In this document: positions 9,357-16,534 of the stretch, piece after piece | How the letters are laid out: each line of letters begins with the position of its first letter | Position numbering within the stretch: the first letter of the stretch is position 1 | The notes under the pieces: generated by a model | The model's input: only the letters and a program-made list of their open reading frames with translations | What the model was told of the DNA's origin: nothing | The model's database searches: none | From: CAYMAX01 sp964388595 | Lineage (GTDB): Bacteria > Bacteroidota > Bacteroidia > Bacteroidales > UBA932 | Assembly: GCA_964388595.1 (NCBI GenBank) | Contig: CAYMAX010000015.1 | Span: 1-29,512, forward strand | Reading direction: 5' to 3' | Length of the DNA: 29,512 bases | Made by a program: the position numbers and the translations under genes

Positions 9357-10184
9357 GTGATACGTCATATTCCTTTTTATCTTTTAGCTTTAGTCTCTCT
9401 GGTTGCTTGTGGCAACAGAGGGACTAAATCGCATTCAGACTCTTCTCTTCGGGAGAAAGATTCATCAGAATATCTCACGGAGAAGGTGGTCATCAAGATT
9501 GATTCGCTCTCAAGTGAATTGGGAAGAATGGAAGAGATTCCTATGTTCGAAAGTCTGAGAAAGGGAAGTATCTCTCTGACCGAAAAAGAAAAGATGGTAA
9601 AGCCTACTTATCTCCTCCCTCTGTCCTATCTTCCCGAACTTCACACTCTGACTCAGAAACATCGCGCCATCGCAATATATGGCGTGGATATGTTAGTTGC
9701 CAATCTGTATGAAATGCCCTATAAGTCGGACTATCGTCAGACTCTCGCCAAACTTCTGTTGGAAGTGGACAATGAACCTCTCACGGAGTTCTTCAACGAC
9801 CATTTAGATGAGGACACACTCTCATTGCAAACTTATTTTACCAAAATCTACGATGCGGAGATGGCCAACGGCACCATCAATTTCTTCTGGGATATGGTGA
9901 CTTCTTCACTGGTAGAATGTCTCTATGTCACTACTCAGAATATACCCAAATTTATCGTTTGTTTCGATGATCGCACAGCTTCCCACATCACTAAACGCAT
10001 TTCCGATTGCAGAGCAGCAGTAGAAGAGCTTATTCCCTATCATGCTGAGATGAAAAATCTCTACTTCATCCTCGAACCTCTTTACCAGCTACAGGCCTCC
10101 AATGTAGCTCAACTCACTTCAGAACTCTATAGACTGAAAGGGGATATCGAAAGGGTAAGGAACGAACTCATCAAAGGGAGATAA
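9357..10184 (+). CDS. Lipoprotein of unknown function, second of a tandem paralogous pair
   Basis: A 275-residue predicted lipoprotein that begins with GTG immediately after the stop of the preceding gene. The lipobox is SLVAC, giving Cys18. It aligns with the upstream protein almost end to end: LSSELGRMEEIPMF, KMVKPTYLLPLS, DAEMANGTINFFWD and KFIVCFDDRTAS match in order, with roughly 40% identity by eye. The pair therefore arose by an old tandem duplication. The divergence is spread along the whole length, while the NGTINFFWD and CFDD blocks are kept, which argues that both copies are functional. The stop codon touches the stop codon of convergent smpB with no base between them. The function is unknown. 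Confidence 0.84.
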   Translation: MIRHIPFYLLALVSLVACGNRGTKSHSDSSLREKDSSEYLTEKVVIKIDSLSSELGRMEEIPMFESLRKGSISLTEKEKMVKPTYLLPLSYLPELHTLTQKHRAIAIYGVDMLVANLYEMPYKSDYRQTLAKLLLEVDNEPLTEFFNDHLDEDTLSLQTYFTKIYDAEMANGTINFFWDMVTSSLVECLYVTTQNIPKFIVCFDDRTASHITKRISDCRAAVEELIPYHAEMKNLYFILEPLYQLQASNVAQLTSELYRLKGDIERVRNELIKGR

Positions 10185-10634
10185 TTACTCTCGTTCAGAA
10201 TCTCTGCGAAAATCTTTCTCTTTGATGGCTTGTCTTTTGTCGTATTCCTTCTTACCGCGCGCCAAAGCTATATTGAGCTTTGCGTAACCATTATCAGCGA
10301 TAAAAAGTCTTGTTGTAACTATCGTCAACCCTTTTTCTTTGGTAGCACGCTGCAACTTTCGAAGCTCCTTGCGATTTAACAAAAGCTTGCGTTCACGCTT
10401 GGGGTCGTGTTTATTATAACTTCCCCACCAATAATCTGACACATGCATATTTTTGACATACAGCTCATTGCCCACAAAATAACAATAGCTGTCCGAGAGT
10501 GATGCTTTACCGGCTCTGATGGATTTAATCTCAGTCCCGCTAAGCACTATCCCGGCAGTAAAAGTCTCTATGAATTCGTACTCGAAAGAGGCTTTTTTGT
10601 TTTTAATATCTATATGTCCTTTGGCTTTTGGCAT
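10185..10634 (-). CDS. smpB: SsrA-binding protein SmpB
   Basis: SmpB binds tmRNA (SsrA) and delivers it to stalled ribosomes for trans-translation. The 149-residue product, starting at MPKAKGHIDIKNKK, has the usual SmpB length. It shows the family blocks FEYEFIETFTAGIVLSGTEI, SIRAGKASLSDSY, RERKLLLNRKEL and the basic tail ARGKKEYDKRQAIKEKDFRR. A ten-codon upstream extension (from GTG at 10664) is possible but lacks family similarity and runs across the -7 box at 10639-10646, so I prefer the ATG at 10634. That box ends only five bases before the ATG, so the messenger may be nearly leaderless. The gene is convergent with the lipoprotein pair. No ssrA gene is seen here. Confidence 0.96.
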   Translation of the reverse strand: MPKAKGHIDIKNKKASFEYEFIETFTAGIVLSGTEIKSIRAGKASLSDSYCYFVGNELYVKNMHVSDYWWGSYNKHDPKRERKLLLNRKELRKLQRATKEKGLTIVTTRLFIADNGYAKLNIALARGKKEYDKRQAIKEKDFRRDSERE

Positions 10635-10638
10635 GGTG

Positions 10639-10646
10639 CAAAGATA
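10639..10646 (-). promoter_or_regulatory. Bacteroidetes -7 box (TATCTTTG on the minus strand) for smpB
   Basis: Read on the minus strand, this is TATCTTTG, a full match to TAnnTTTG. It lies just upstream of the smpB ATG at 10634 and just downstream of the terminator of the preceding gene. No clear TTTG -33 element is visible, because that region is taken up by the terminator stem and loop. Transcription would start at or within a few bases of the ATG. Confidence 0.55.
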
Positions 10647-10649
10647 TGG

Positions 10650-10692
10650 AAAAAAGCGCCACACCCGCTAAATAATAGCCCTGGTGTGGCGC
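10650..10692 (-). terminator. Intrinsic terminator of the tricorn-like protease operon
   Basis: A perfect 10-base-pair inverted repeat, GCGCCACACC (10656-10665) and GGTGTGGCGC (10683-10692), encloses a 17-base loop. Read on the minus strand it is followed by six T residues (A run at 10650-10655). It lies 21 bases beyond the protease stop codon. This is the clearest factor-independent terminator in the window. Confidence 0.85.
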
Positions 10693-10713
10693 AAAGAAGA
10701 GAGAAGATGATGA

Positions 10714-13700
10714 TTATTTCTTCATCAAACTTCTTGTGGCTCCTATCAACTGGTCATCTTGTCCTTTAAGAATATCTTCAGGTCTGTTATAGATGAGAAT
10801 ATCGGGATCAAGTTGAACATTCTCGAGATAATTGCCATTAAGGTCTTGACATCCCATCTGAGGAATACCGAAAACTAAAGATCTGTCTATCTGTTCTTCC
10901 CACCAAACTGCTGTCATAGTACCCGGAACAGGTGCTCCTACAAGTTTGCCGACGTTGAGAGTCTTGTATGACCATGGAGTACCATGAGCATCACTGTAAT
11001 TGTCCTCACATATCAACATACATGAAGGCTTGTACCAGCGAGAAAGAGGCTCGCTGCCAATATACTGACCTCTCGGCATGAAACGAACATATTCTTTGCC
11101 GGAGAGAAGATTGGCAACATCGTCGTGAAGCCATCCACCACCATTGTGGCGTGTATCTACCACTATAGCTTCTTTGGTAAAGTTGCGCCCGAGCAATTCA
11201 CTGAAGAGTACACGGAAACTTTCAGAGTCCATTCCTTCAATATGGATGTATCCTATCTTGCCGTTCGATTCTTTTTCAACTATTTCACGGTTGCGATCTA
11301 CCCAGCGCTGATACAATAATCTGCTCTGATCATAAGCTCCGATAGCCGTTACCACTATATCAAAACGCTTTCCGGAAGAGGGATTGAAAATAGCCAAAAC
11401 CACTTTTCTGCCCGATTTGCCCTCAAGGAGAGGAAAATAGTCTTCACCTGCTTTGATGGGAGAACCATCAATTTTTTCTATGATACAGCCTTCCTTAACA
11501 TCATTGGGAAGAAGAGTCAACGGACTACGCTTGATAATCTCTTTAATTTTGAGTCCGTCTCCACTATATGTCTCATCATAAAAGAGACCTAAGGAAGCAG
11601 TAGACAAAGTAGCACCTGGTGCATTATAACGAGCACCGGTATGAGAGCCATTGAGCTCTCCGAGCATCTCTCCCAACATCTCAGAGAAGTCATAATTGTT
11701 GTTGATGAAAGGGAGGAATTTGGCATAGGTGGTTTTATAACCGGCCCAGTCTATTCCCCTTATGGTAGGGTCATAGAATTTGTCTTTTACCTGCTGCCAT
11801 GCATGATCGAAAATATAAGATCTCTCAGCGAAAGGCTTGTAATCAAAGAATGATTCGAAAGGAACAGGCTTGGGAGTGCCACTGGCCACATCTATCTTTT
11901 TGATTCCTGAGTAGGTGGACATATAGATGCTGTTACCATCCTTTGAAAGAACAAGTTGACCATATCCTGCACCCTTGACCAAGATGCGTGTCTCGTCCTC
12001 CTTGAGATCGTGAACCCAAAGATCCATATCACCTTCGAAACTTGTGAGATAATAAAGTTTATCTCCCTTGAGACTTAATACAGCATCTCCTATTCCTGAA
12101 GAATTGACGGTCAAGCGAGCCACTCTATACTCTGAATTCTCTATATCGAGTACCAACGGCTTCACTTCGTCTCTCTTTTCTTCATCTTTTTTCTTGGAAT
12201 CTTTTGATTTTTTCTTTGAATCCTTATCATCTCCTTTGGCTTTTTCTTCAGCAGCTTTCTTTGCCTTTTCAGCCTCTTCATAAATGGCAAGGTCTTCCTT
12301 GTTCATTTTGAACTTCTCGTATGCCTCCAAATCGAAGAACATAATATAGACATCATATTGAGAACCCCAACTGCCATGACTTCTGAATCCTGCACGGTCA
12401 CTGGCCCATATCATGGCTTTACCGTCAAGTACCCATTTGGCACTTCCATCAGCATACCCGCTACGTGTAAGGTTATACATAACGCCATTACCTGAAGCAT
12501 CCACCAAGAAAACGTTGGGAGCTACCCAAGTGCCTTCAAAAATAGAAGAAGTGAGTATCCATTTACCATCAGGACTCCATTCAAATCCCTGGTCTCCATC
12601 TGAATATGAATATTGATATCCTGCTGCCATAACTGTGCGAACTGCCTTAGTGGCAAGATTCATCACCATAATAGCTGTTCTGTCCTCCAAGAATGCTATC
12701 TCTTTGCCATCAGGACTATAGGATGCCTGAAATGACACCTTGTCAGAGTTGGTGAGACGTTCTTCTTGAATCTCTGTACAATAAGGAAAAGTCTTCTCAT
12801 CTTTATTGACGATGGTGGTCTGATATACCTGCCACAGACCGTTACGTTCAGAAGAATAAAGAACACTTCTACCATCGGGAGAGATATCGATGTTGCGTTC
12901 CTGTTCGGGAGTGTTGGTGATTCTCTTGGTGGTCTTATACTCTTCAGAAGTGACATAGACGTCACCGTGATAGATAAATGCTATCTGTTTGCCATCTTTA
13001 CTGACAGCCATATCACTGGCTCCGTTGGAAAACACTTTTTTGATGACATCTCTCTCGACCTGGTCGGTCATGATATCAACAAGTAATTTTGATTGATTAC
13101 CTGAGCCATCAATCGTGTATATCTCTCCATCATAGCCGAAGCACAATGTACCATTGGAAGCTACTGATAGAAAACGAACAGGGTTGCCCGCGAATTTGGT
13201 GATTTGTTTAGGAGCATCAGTACTGCCTAGCACCTGCTGATAGACATTAAAAGTGCCATCCAACTCGCTCAGATAATAGAAAGATTTGCCATCAGGAGCA
13301 AATACCGGATTTCTGTCTTCTCCTTTGAAAGTAGAGAGCTGAGTAAATTTGCCATCTTCGCAACTCCATATATCACGGGTGACAGAGGATGTATGATGTT
13401 TGCGCCATGTATCTTCATATCCTTTTTTATCATTATAAAGGAACATCTTTCCATCTGGACTGTAAGTGATATACTCCATAGGAAGAGAAGAAAACATCAC
13501 AGGCCTTCCTCCCTCTACATTTACAGCATATACTTGAAAGAAAATGGAACTTGGAAACTGCATGCTTTCAGCAGAAGGCATCACATTGGAGGAGAAAAGA
13601 ATAGTATTATTATCTTTGAATACAATCGGAGTCTCACTGCCTGAATGTGTGGTAAGTCTTTTGGGAGCACCGCCATCTTTGGAAACGATATAAATATCCA

Positions 13701-13989
13701 TACTCCCCAATCTGTCTGAAGAAAACGCGATTTGCTTCCCATCGGGGCTCCATATCGGGTTTGTGTCAAAAGATGGATTTGTGGTGATTTGCAATGCTCT
13801 TCCTCCAGATACGGGAACTGTAAAAATATCACCTTTATAAGTGAATGCTACTGTAGTTCCATCGGGAGAAATAGCGGGACGTCTCATCCAAAGAGGCGTC
13901 ACATTGTTATCTGCATATGCTGTGGAAAAAAGACTTGACAGGAGTAAAAAAGTTGAAGCAAGTACTAAAATTTTATTTTTGTACATCAT
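10714..13989 (-). CDS. Tricorn-like S41 protease with beta-propeller and PDZ regions, secreted
   Basis: A 1091-residue exported peptidase. A Sec signal (cleavage probably after AYA near residue 26) is followed by repeated WD40/PD40-type propeller blades with SPDGK-type motifs (SPDGTTVAF, SPDGKQIAF, SPDGRSVLY) up to about residue 730. A Lys/Glu-rich stretch near 568-609 splits the propeller region. The C-terminal part holds the tricorn core: Ser782-His783 in GELNGSHTG, a PDZ-like segment (about 805-885), NGGGW, the nucleophile candidate Ser999 in NYSDAHG, and Glu1056 in LENVQLDPD. These match the Ser-His, Ser-Asp and Glu residues of Thermoplasma tricorn, so the enzyme looks active. In Bacteroidetes such proteins probably degrade peptides in the periplasm. 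The ATG overlaps the stop of the upstream DUF308 gene by one base (TAATG), implying translational coupling. Confidence 0.93.
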   Translation of the reverse strand: MMYKNKILVLASTFLLLSSLFSTAYADNNVTPLWMRRPAISPDGTTVAFTYKGDIFTVPVSGGRALQITTNPSFDTNPIWSPDGKQIAFSSDRLGSMDIYIVSKDGGAPKRLTTHSGSETPIVFKDNNTILFSSNVMPSAESMQFPSSIFFQVYAVNVEGGRPVMFSSLPMEYITYSPDGKMFLYNDKKGYEDTWRKHHTSSVTRDIWSCEDGKFTQLSTFKGEDRNPVFAPDGKSFYYLSELDGTFNVYQQVLGSTDAPKQITKFAGNPVRFLSVASNGTLCFGYDGEIYTIDGSGNQSKLLVDIMTDQVERDVIKKVFSNGASDMAVSKDGKQIAFIYHGDVYVTSEEYKTTKRITNTPEQERNIDISPDGRSVLYSSERNGLWQVYQTTIVNKDEKTFPYCTEIQEERLTNSDKVSFQASYSPDGKEIAFLEDRTAIMVMNLATKAVRTVMAAGYQYSYSDGDQGFEWSPDGKWILTSSIFEGTWVAPNVFLVDASGNGVMYNLTRSGYADGSAKWVLDGKAMIWASDRAGFRSHGSWGSQYDVYIMFFDLEAYEKFKMNKEDLAIYEEAEKAKKAAEEKAKGDDKDSKKKSKDSKKKDEEKRDEVKPLVLDIENSEYRVARLTVNSSGIGDAVLSLKGDKLYYLTSFEGDMDLWVHDLKEDETRILVKGAGYGQLVLSKDGNSIYMSTYSGIKKIDVASGTPKPVPFESFFDYKPFAERSYIFDHAWQQVKDKFYDPTIRGIDWAGYKTTYAKFLPFINNNYDFSEMLGEMLGELNGSHTGARYNAPGATLSTASLGLFYDETYSGDGLKIKEIIKRSPLTLLPNDVKEGCIIEKIDGSPIKAGEDYFPLLEGKSGRKVVLAIFNPSSGKRFDIVVTAIGAYDQSRLLYQRWVDRNREIVEKESNGKIGYIHIEGMDSESFRVLFSELLGRNFTKEAIVVDTRHNGGGWLHDDVANLLSGKEYVRFMPRGQYIGSEPLSRWYKPSCMLICEDNYSDAHGTPWSYKTLNVGKLVGAPVPGTMTAVWWEEQIDRSLVFGIPQMGCQDLNGNYLENVQLDPDILIYNRPEDILKGQDDQLIGATRSLMKK

Positions 13990-14582
13990 TAGTCAACTTG
14001 AGGGTGGGTAAAAGTGTGAATTTTCTTTAATTTAAAGGCTACATATATGTATGTAATCCCCATCATGATAAAAGAAATTGCCAATAATATGACAAGAGTA
14101 GGAATGCCGATGGAGAAAGGCTGCACCATAATGACAATGGAAAGAAGCAGCAGGATGATTCCAAAGAAAATCATCCATCCGCTACCCGGCATTTTCAGAG
14201 AAGAAAGGTCGCTGCCGAAGGAAATAATCAAAAATCCTCTGTACATAGCCCAAATACCGAGAAGGAAGGGAATGGTGATGGCTGTGATGGCAGGATTGCA
14301 GCAAAGCCATACCCCGATGATAAGATCAAGTATTCCGCAGATAATGTAAGTACCTCGACTGGTAAAATAATTGGGACTTGCAATAGCCAAGGCCAACTGC
14401 ACTACACCTGAAATAAGAATAGCTACTCCGAAGAATACTGTCAAAGCAGCATAACTTGCAAGAGGATAGCAACATACGACAATACCCATAGCAATAAGGA
14501 GGATGCCTGCGATTAATTTAAGCCACCAGTACTTAACAGTACGGCTAGCTTGTTCAAATAGAGAAATTGAGTTTTTTTTCAT
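13989..14582 (-). CDS. HdeD family (DUF308) membrane protein
   Basis: A 197-residue integral membrane protein with about six hydrophobic helices and short loops. It shows the DUF308 repeat pattern: GILLIAMGIVVCCYPLASYAAL, then FGVAILISGVVQL, and later IICGILDLIIGVWLCCNP and FLLGIWAMYRGF. The repeats of helix, proline-ended turn and GxxxxxxG helix are typical of HdeD. Enterobacterial HdeD is linked to acid resistance, but the role in Bacteroidetes is unknown. It lies between lgt (30 bases upstream) and the tricorn-like protease, whose start overlaps its stop. I see no clear promoter of its own in the gap to lgt. Confidence 0.88.
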   Translation of the reverse strand: MKKNSISLFEQASRTVKYWWLKLIAGILLIAMGIVVCCYPLASYAALTVFFGVAILISGVVQLALAIASPNYFTSRGTYIICGILDLIIGVWLCCNPAITAITIPFLLGIWAMYRGFLIISFGSDLSSLKMPGSGWMIFFGIILLLLSIVIMVQPFSIGIPTLVILLAISFIMMGITYIYVAFKLKKIHTFTHPQVD

Positions 14583-14612
14583 AACAATATAATTAAAAGT
14601 GGATTATTATCA

Positions 14613-15509
14613 TTAAGAAGTGTGCACATGATCGAGTTTAGTGGGTTGTTTAGGCTTTGCAACAGGTTTGGAGGGGGATGCAGGGGTGTCGCGAATGGCT
14701 GCCGGAGATCCCTTGGTAAGGCTGAAAATAAGGATAACTATACCTGCAACTATAAAAGGTATACTGAGAATCTGCCCCATATTTAGAGCCATACCTTTTT
14801 CGAAGGCCTCTTGTGGCTCTTTCACATACTCTATAAGAAACCTCATACCGAAAAGAATTATGAGGAATATACCAAAAATAGTGCCTGTTTTGAGCTTTGG
14901 AAGTTTTTTGAGATAAATCCAAAGGAGTCCCAAACCCAACAAAAGATAACTGAGTGCCTCATAAAGTTGGGTGGGATGCTTGGGAACTGTCTCACCATTT
15001 CTGGCAAAAATGAAACCCCAGGGGAGGTCTGTGGGATTGCCGTAGATTTCCGAATTGCAAAGATTGCCAAGCCTGATGAGACATCCTGCAAAACAAACCG
15101 GTATCACTAATCTGTCGATAATCCACAAATAAGAAAAACCATATTTTTTGCCATACTTGTGGACATACCACCACATAGCAAGAAGTACCCCTATAGCACC
15201 GCCGTGGGAGGCAAGTCCCCCCTCCCATGTCATGATTATTTTCCATGGATGAGTGAAATAATAACCCGGGTCGTAGAACAGCACATGCCCAAGTCTTGCC
15301 CCTACCAAAGTACCTATAAACAGAGCATAGAGAAGAGGCTCCATAAGGCTTACCGGCAGTCCCTCACGTTTATAAAACGATCTCATTATGTAGTAGCCCA
15401 CAGGGAATAGCCCCGATACAAAAAGAAGAGAGTACCACTTGAAATGAAAACTTCCTATTGTGAAAATATCGGGATTGAAATCCCAAACAATAGATAAAAG
15501 ATGTATCAT
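14613..15509 (-). CDS. lgt: Prolipoprotein diacylglyceryl transferase
   Basis: Lgt is the inner-membrane enzyme that moves diacylglyceryl from phosphatidylglycerol to the lipobox cysteine of prolipoproteins, the first step of lipoprotein maturation. The 298-residue protein has about seven membrane helices. Family motifs are LVGARLGHVLFYDP, WEGGLASHGGAIG and the signature RLGNLCNSEIYG, with the essential arginine at 146. HPTQLYEA and GMRFLIEYVKEPQ are also typical. A Pro/Lys-rich tail from about residue 265 to 298 lies beyond the conserved core and is probably disordered. The gene starts one base after the methyltransferase stop, so the two are co-transcribed. It would act on the three lipoproteins encoded in this window. 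Confidence 0.97.
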   Translation of the reverse strand: MIHLLSIVWDFNPDIFTIGSFHFKWYSLLFVSGLFPVGYYIMRSFYKREGLPVSLMEPLLYALFIGTLVGARLGHVLFYDPGYYFTHPWKIIMTWEGGLASHGGAIGVLLAMWWYVHKYGKKYGFSYLWIIDRLVIPVCFAGCLIRLGNLCNSEIYGNPTDLPWGFIFARNGETVPKHPTQLYEALSYLLLGLGLLWIYLKKLPKLKTGTIFGIFLIILFGMRFLIEYVKEPQEAFEKGMALNMGQILSIPFIVAGIVILIFSLTKGSPAAIRDTPASPSKPVAKPKQPTKLDHVHTS

Positions 15510-15510
15510 A

Positions 15511-16446
15511 TCAATTACGTATTAATCTTGTAAAAACACTCAGCGGTAATGAACGTGCAGACAGGTCATTTAGAAGCAATTCACCGGAGACACGCTCATC
15601 TCCCTCTCCAAAAGAACACTTGACCATAGTATCAGCAAGCATAGCGGAATATCCGTTGGAATAGAGATTGAGAACAAGAAAGCTATTGGATGGAGAGAGA
15701 ATTTGAGAACAACCCTTAAGGAGAGAATTCAGACACTCATCCAACTTCCATCGTTCTCCGTCAGGGCCGTGTCCATAAGCAGGCGGGTCGAGCAAGATAC
15801 CATCGTAGATATTGCCTCGTTTCGCCTCTCTGTTGACAAACTTAAGAGCATCTTCCACCACCCAACGAATATTGTCAAGATGGCTTAGCTCCATGTTGTT
15901 GCGAGCCCAGGAAACCACCTGCCTGACAGAGTCAAGATGTGTAACATCTGCACCTGCGGCACACGCTGCAAGCGAAGCAGCACCTGTGTAGGCAAAAAGA
16001 TTGAGTATTCGCGGAGTTATTTTCTTCCCCTGTCTCGCAGCAGTGCCTTTGATTCTGATGATTTGTGAAAAAATAAAATCCCAATTGGGAGCCTGTTCAG
16101 GGAAAACACCTACATGCTTAAAAGAAGTAAGCCCCAAACGGAGCTTGAAACCAGGACCGGCGCCACCATCTTCACCGATATAACTGATGACCCACTGTTC
16201 ATTCATCTGATGAAGCATATTCCACACTCCGCTATCTTCCTTGCCTGCACGGCCAAAACCGGCACCGGGGGAGAATATGGTATGTGCTCTCTTTTTCCAT
16301 TCTCCATCAGACAACGCCTTATCCCACAAAGCCTTCGGTTCAGGGCGTATAAGATAATATGGACCGAAGCGTTCCAATTTCTCAAAATCACCCGAGTCTA
16401 TCAACTCATAGTCTTTCCAATTGGAAGATGGACTTTGTAAAATCAT
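15511..16446 (-). CDS. Class I SAM-dependent RNA methyltransferase (COG1092-like)
   Basis: A 311-residue cytosolic methyltransferase. The Rossmann SAM-binding motif is ILNLFAYTGAASLAACAAGA, with N149-L-F-A-Y-T-G155, followed by the acidic second motif THLDSVRQVVSWARNN. The motif IV DPPAYGHGPDGE starts at Asp220. This combination resembles the RlmI/RlmK-type (COG1092) methyltransferases of rRNA, but no N-terminal PUA domain is evident and the target base cannot be deduced. It is the first gene of a minus-strand run continuing into lgt. A near-perfect promoter lies upstream: TTTG, 18 bases, TAACTTTG, ending 19 bases before the ATG. Confidence 0.87.
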   Translation of the reverse strand: MILQSPSSNWKDYELIDSGDFEKLERFGPYYLIRPEPKALWDKALSDGEWKKRAHTIFSPGAGFGRAGKEDSGVWNMLHQMNEQWVISYIGEDGGAGPGFKLRLGLTSFKHVGVFPEQAPNWDFIFSQIIRIKGTAARQGKKITPRILNLFAYTGAASLAACAAGADVTHLDSVRQVVSWARNNMELSHLDNIRWVVEDALKFVNREAKRGNIYDGILLDPPAYGHGPDGERWKLDECLNSLLKGCSQILSPSNSFLVLNLYSNGYSAMLADTMVKCSFGEGDERVSGELLLNDLSARSLPLSVFTRLIRN

Positions 16447-16465
16447 TCCTGAATAATTGCTATAG

Positions 16466-16495
16466 CAAAGTTAATATGAAATAACTTGTAACAAA
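16466..16495 (-). promoter_or_regulatory. Promoter of the methyltransferase-lgt operon
   Basis: Read on the minus strand, the site holds TTTG (16495-16492), an 18-base spacer and TAACTTTG (16473-16466). Both elements match the Bacteroidetes -33/-7 consensus. The ATG at 16446 is 19 bases beyond the -7 box. It overlaps the divergent pgk promoter region. Confidence 0.75.
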
Positions 16496-16512
16496 ATTTT
16501 TCCTTATATTCG
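16486..16512 (+). promoter_or_regulatory. Putative promoter of the pgk operon
   Basis: TTG at 16486-16488 is followed after 16 bases by TATATTCG (16505-16512), one mismatch from TAnnTTTG. The pgk ATG lies 22 bases downstream. The site overlaps the -33 element of the divergent methyltransferase promoter, so the two may compete. Confidence 0.5.
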
Positions 16513-16534
16513 CTTTTTTAAACCATATTACGTT

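Noticed and set aside
10635..10664. Longer smpB N-terminus starting at GTG 10664 (adds MWRFFPYLCT)
   Set aside because: The extension lacks similarity to SmpB, includes the terminator stem's edge and lies across the -7 box, so the ATG at 10634 is preferred.
11110..11150. NGGGWLHDD in the tricorn-like protease considered as a lost catalytic serine site (His in place of Ser)
   Set aside because: The nucleophile aligns better with Ser999 in NYSDAHG, matching the Ser-Asp of tricorn. Ser782-His783 and Glu1056 are also in place, so the active site looks complete.
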